From Lytechinus pictus (taxonomy: Eukaryota; Echinodermata; Echinoidea; Temnopleuroida; Toxopneustidae), in the NCBI RefSeq assembly GCF_037042905.1, contig NC_087261.1, positions 14,086,217 to 14,150,216 of the forward strand: a DNA stretch of 64,000 nt, given 5' to 3'. Made by a program: the position numbers and the translations under genes. Below are positions 61,260 to 64,000 of the stretch, piece after piece. The notes under the pieces were generated by a model. The model was not told the origin of the DNA. It did not search any database and saw only the letters and a list, made by a program, of their open reading frames with translations. The first letter of the stretch is position 1, and every line of letters starts with the position of its first letter.

Positions 61260-61350
61260 ACATAGAACATGATGCTGCTTCACATCCTCTTTTAAAGACT
61301 CAAGAATTACAAGACCAAATTAAGCTGCAGGACCCTCCTGATTCAAAAAG
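61260..61350 (+). CDS. Mini-exon of the element A gene
   Basis: Acceptor TTGTTTTAATCAACAG, donor AAAAAG then GTAAAA. The 91 nt leave one open frame of 29 codons, IEHDAASHPLLKTQELQDQI, then KLQDPPDSK. It is conserved in all three A copies (near 44460-44552 and 51300-51392 on the minus strand). Its function is unknown and it resembles no transposase I know. Confidence 0.5.
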
Positions 61351-62248
61351 GTAAAAAAAAACAATAATCATCCTATATTACGGTATATATCAAACTGAAT
61401 GACTTCATGTATTTACATACCAAACGACTTTATCCAAGAATGATTCCAGATGTCAATGATTTCATAATCCTACAATGGTTATATTAAAACCCATTTCAAA
61501 TTTCAATACCCATGTTCAATAATTTACAAGATAATTGTTTAGTAAATTCTTTTTAGTGTCAATACACAAATTAATTTCTTTGAAATTTTGCTAACTCATA
61601 GATTTTGACATCATTGGCATCTGGAGTCATTAATTTTAGCCATGCCTTATTTCGGTGCAAATCAAAATCTACATCTCTGCAAAGAATACATACTGACTAT
61701 CCAACCATGAATATGATATCAAATTATTTGGGAGAATATACTCTTTCTAGTGGTATAATATGCGTTCATGACATATTTTTACCTTAAATTGGGGTTTTGT
61801 GAGGTGTCCCTTTTTTTTTTTTGGGGGGGGGGGGGGGGGGGCTCACACGGTAGACCAAGATCTAAGTTTTATTGAGTAAATGAAAAGAAAATCAGCTCAG
61901 AGACTAGGCTGGAGTCGTTTTGACAGGCTCCATTTTCATTTTCACCTGTCATATTTTCACGGGACAATTAATATCACCTACCGGTAGATCTAGCTTGTCA
62001 AATTTAAATAAGAAAATCAGAATATACTATACTATAGGCTAAGCAAGTGGAAAGTCATTTGTAATCAATTTATTTGCTTCCTACCCACTCATGAATTCCT
62101 CAATCCACACCAGATTTTGTAAAGGCGACTCATTCGGCTTGTGATTTCATTAAGCTTTTATATATTTTTTTATTTCTTTTTATTTTGATGATGGCTTGAT
62201 TGAATTGCTAACATTTCTGTCTTTTTGTGTGTGTTTTTTTTTCAACAG

Positions 62249-62315
62249 ACATGGAACATGACTCTGCTTCACATCCTTTGTTTTAGAGACTCAAGAAATA
62301 CAAGACCAAATTAAG
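62249..62315 (+). pseudogene. Diverged duplicate of the element A mini-exon
   Basis: After acceptor TTTTTTTTTCAACAG comes MEHDSASHPL, the same start as the exon at 61260, then one extra T shifts the frame and gives TAG. The duplication also includes the upstream stretch GCTAACATTTCTGTCT. It is present in all three A copies, so duplication predates their spread. Confidence 0.5.
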
Positions 62316-62940
62316 GGTTTGTTTTTTTAATTCCAATAATAATTTTCTGGTGGAAGAATTAGGGAATAATGCATTGACAATATGCCAAACATCCTATATC
62401 AAACTGAATTACTGCATGTATTTACAATAGAGTATTGTAACCGTTTCCCCCTCACCACTGACCAAACAAAACCCACAAACAATTTAAGAGGGATAGGGTT
62501 ATTTTAGGGGTAATTATCCTTGCTGATTGTAGCAGTAGTTTTTACAAATATGGATGTAGTTAATGATGATGTTTATGATAATAATACTTAGAATAATAAA
62601 TTCATTACGATGACATAACAGTAATGATGAATAAATATGATAATTCAGCACTATAATATGTACATGAAATTGTGTAACAATTTTGGCAATGAAGAATTTT
62701 TAACAAAAATAATGATCAATGAATTCGGGGGGGGGGGCATGTGACATTTTATCTGTGTTTGTGAGGACAGTAGTCTCTTTCACACCATTTCATCTTAAGC
62801 AGATGGGAACGAGCTCTGATCAAAATTTGATCTTTAAACTCAAGAGGAAAATAATTGTTACCTGATTTATGTATTTGGAATAAAATGAATTGAAATAATA
62901 ATTTTGTCATTGTCACTGAATTAACAAGTCTTCTATAATT

Positions 62941-62985
62941 CTTTTAGCTGAGAGTTTAGGTGAATCAAGATATTTGAGGAGACAC
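62941..62985 (+). CDS. Possible last exon of the element A gene
   Basis: Acceptor TATAATTCTTTTAG, then a short frame ESLGESRYLRRH and TGA. It is only a candidate: acceptor and stop are present, but phase with the 61260 exon is not confirmed. Confidence 0.25.
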
Positions 62986-64000
62986 TGAAAGTACTAGTAG
63001 AATTAATGGACGAGCAATAGTGAACAAGCAGCATAAATTTAAGAGTAATGAGACCTACATTTTGCAGCCATGGATCAAGGTTGGAGGGGGTGGTAGTTGC
63101 AGGTTTTCTCTGTAAAAATCACCCCCATTAAAAAACATAACAAATAATATATAAAGATATTTTAAAAAAATGAATAAATTTGAAAATAAAATAGAAAACA
63201 ATCCTTTTGAGAACCAGGACCTTTAAGGTGGAGGGCAAAAGACCCCCCCCCCCCCCTTAAATAATTTTTGATCCATGGCTGTTATGTAGATGTGATAGAG
63301 AATTTCTAAATATATATTTTTTTTTAATGAGAAAGATACATGGGTGATTTCAAGTTTGCTGTTGAACTTTTGGTGTGGCGTCTTACAAGTTTTACATCAT
63401 CATCACAGCACCAAAATTACAATCAAATTGATTCATAGATTCATCTCACTTGATGTTGAGCTATTAATGTGATTTGGATTATTTTTGTAAACTCACATTA
63501 GGTTTTGGAGGAAGGAAGAACTAAATTGTGCTACGAACACCAACGCCAAAGTTAGAATCACCCAGTGTATTTTCTTTTTTTAATGAATTGCGAGAAGAGC
63601 TGAGAGGTGGAAAATATAAGAGAAAGAGTTGTGTGTGTGGTTTAATAATGAGAGTGCGATATGGCAAAGAGAGAGCTGAAGAGAGATTAAAAGAATAGAT
63701 AATGTATTACAATGATAATGTGAAGGGGCATAGGGTGCACAAGAGAGTGGACAGAGCCAATTGACAATTTACCCACAAGGAGAAACCATTAAGGGCCATT
63801 TTATTCTTTATTTATTTTGAGAGGAGGCGGGGATAAATGAGGGAGAAACAATTTATAAAGAGTGGGGAAGAGGAATAAGATGAATAGAGATGACTTTTAA
63901 AGACAAAAATTAGGCCAATCAGAGTGTGTGTGTGTGGGGGGGGGGGGCAAAGCCGATCAGTGCGCCCCCCCCCCCCCAATTTGACAGGCTCAATTAAAAA

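Larger units (their letters stand above)
59528..64000 (+). mobile_element. Element A, copy 3 (A''), inverted, runs off the window
   Basis: It starts CATAGACTAATAAATACG directly after CCTGGTAT, its presumed 8-bp duplication (59520-59527). It continues collinear with the reverse of copy 2 to the window end, at the point equal to about 48626 in copy 2, so roughly 1.0 kb is missing. Diagnostic sites (GTGAACAATTAGG, TAGGCCTAGGCC near GGTACCGGTAC) agree with copy 2 and not copy 1. Confidence 0.88.

Overview
The window is eukaryotic genomic DNA: AT-rich, with short exons bounded by GT/AG splice sites, tRNA-derived SINEs, non-LTR and Penelope-like retroelements, and many small inverted-repeat DNA transposons. 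The repeat style (AGATCT/TAGGCCTA-rich tracts, GCGCGAAGCGCGAGC motifs, esterase-type LINE ORF1, hammerhead-bearing Penelope elements) suggests a marine invertebrate, most likely an echinoderm such as a sea urchin. That assignment is inference. Most long open frames are not genes.

Host genes. (1) A four-exon short-chain dehydrogenase gene of the HSD17B1/RDH8 type lies on the minus strand at 16942-22312. All catalytic motifs except the NNAG Asn block are recognisable. One extra T in exon 1 and a lost acceptor before exon 2 suggest decay or sequence error. (2) A THAP-like first exon with a promoter-like CpG stretch lies at 40262-40460, minus strand. (3) Three splice-bounded exons at 33236-36562, minus strand, include a clear transmembrane exon. 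(4) A few isolated exon-like segments lie at 5302-5445, 7112-7216 and 10066-10129.

Layout. 1-16 kb: SINEs, nested 8-bp-TSD elements at 8286-9730, three degraded LINE fragments, and a 71-bp MITE at 12594. 16.9-22.3 kb: the dehydrogenase gene, whose second intron holds a 1.2-kb palindrome-iterated element and a CCCGGG-ended MITE. 22.5-26.2 kb: more elements built from iterated palindromes (CAACGTTG, AAGCAATTGCTT). 26.4-27.2 kb: a Penelope-like relic with a hammerhead ribozyme motif. 27.4-32.7 kb: a CR1/L2-type LINE, minus strand. 33-40.5 kb: membrane-protein exons, a TTAA-flanked MITE, a SINE, and the THAP exon.

40.5-64 kb is one transposon nest. Element D (40507-59523) carries element B in its left tip. 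B carries element A. A second copy (A') sits beside B, and a third, inverted copy (A'') is inserted at D's right edge and runs off the window. Every insertion whose two ends are visible has an 8-bp duplication. A and D are related to each other: matching tips, CRE-like promoter, splice donor, AGATCT-rich intron and mini-exons. I see no recognisable transposase in either.
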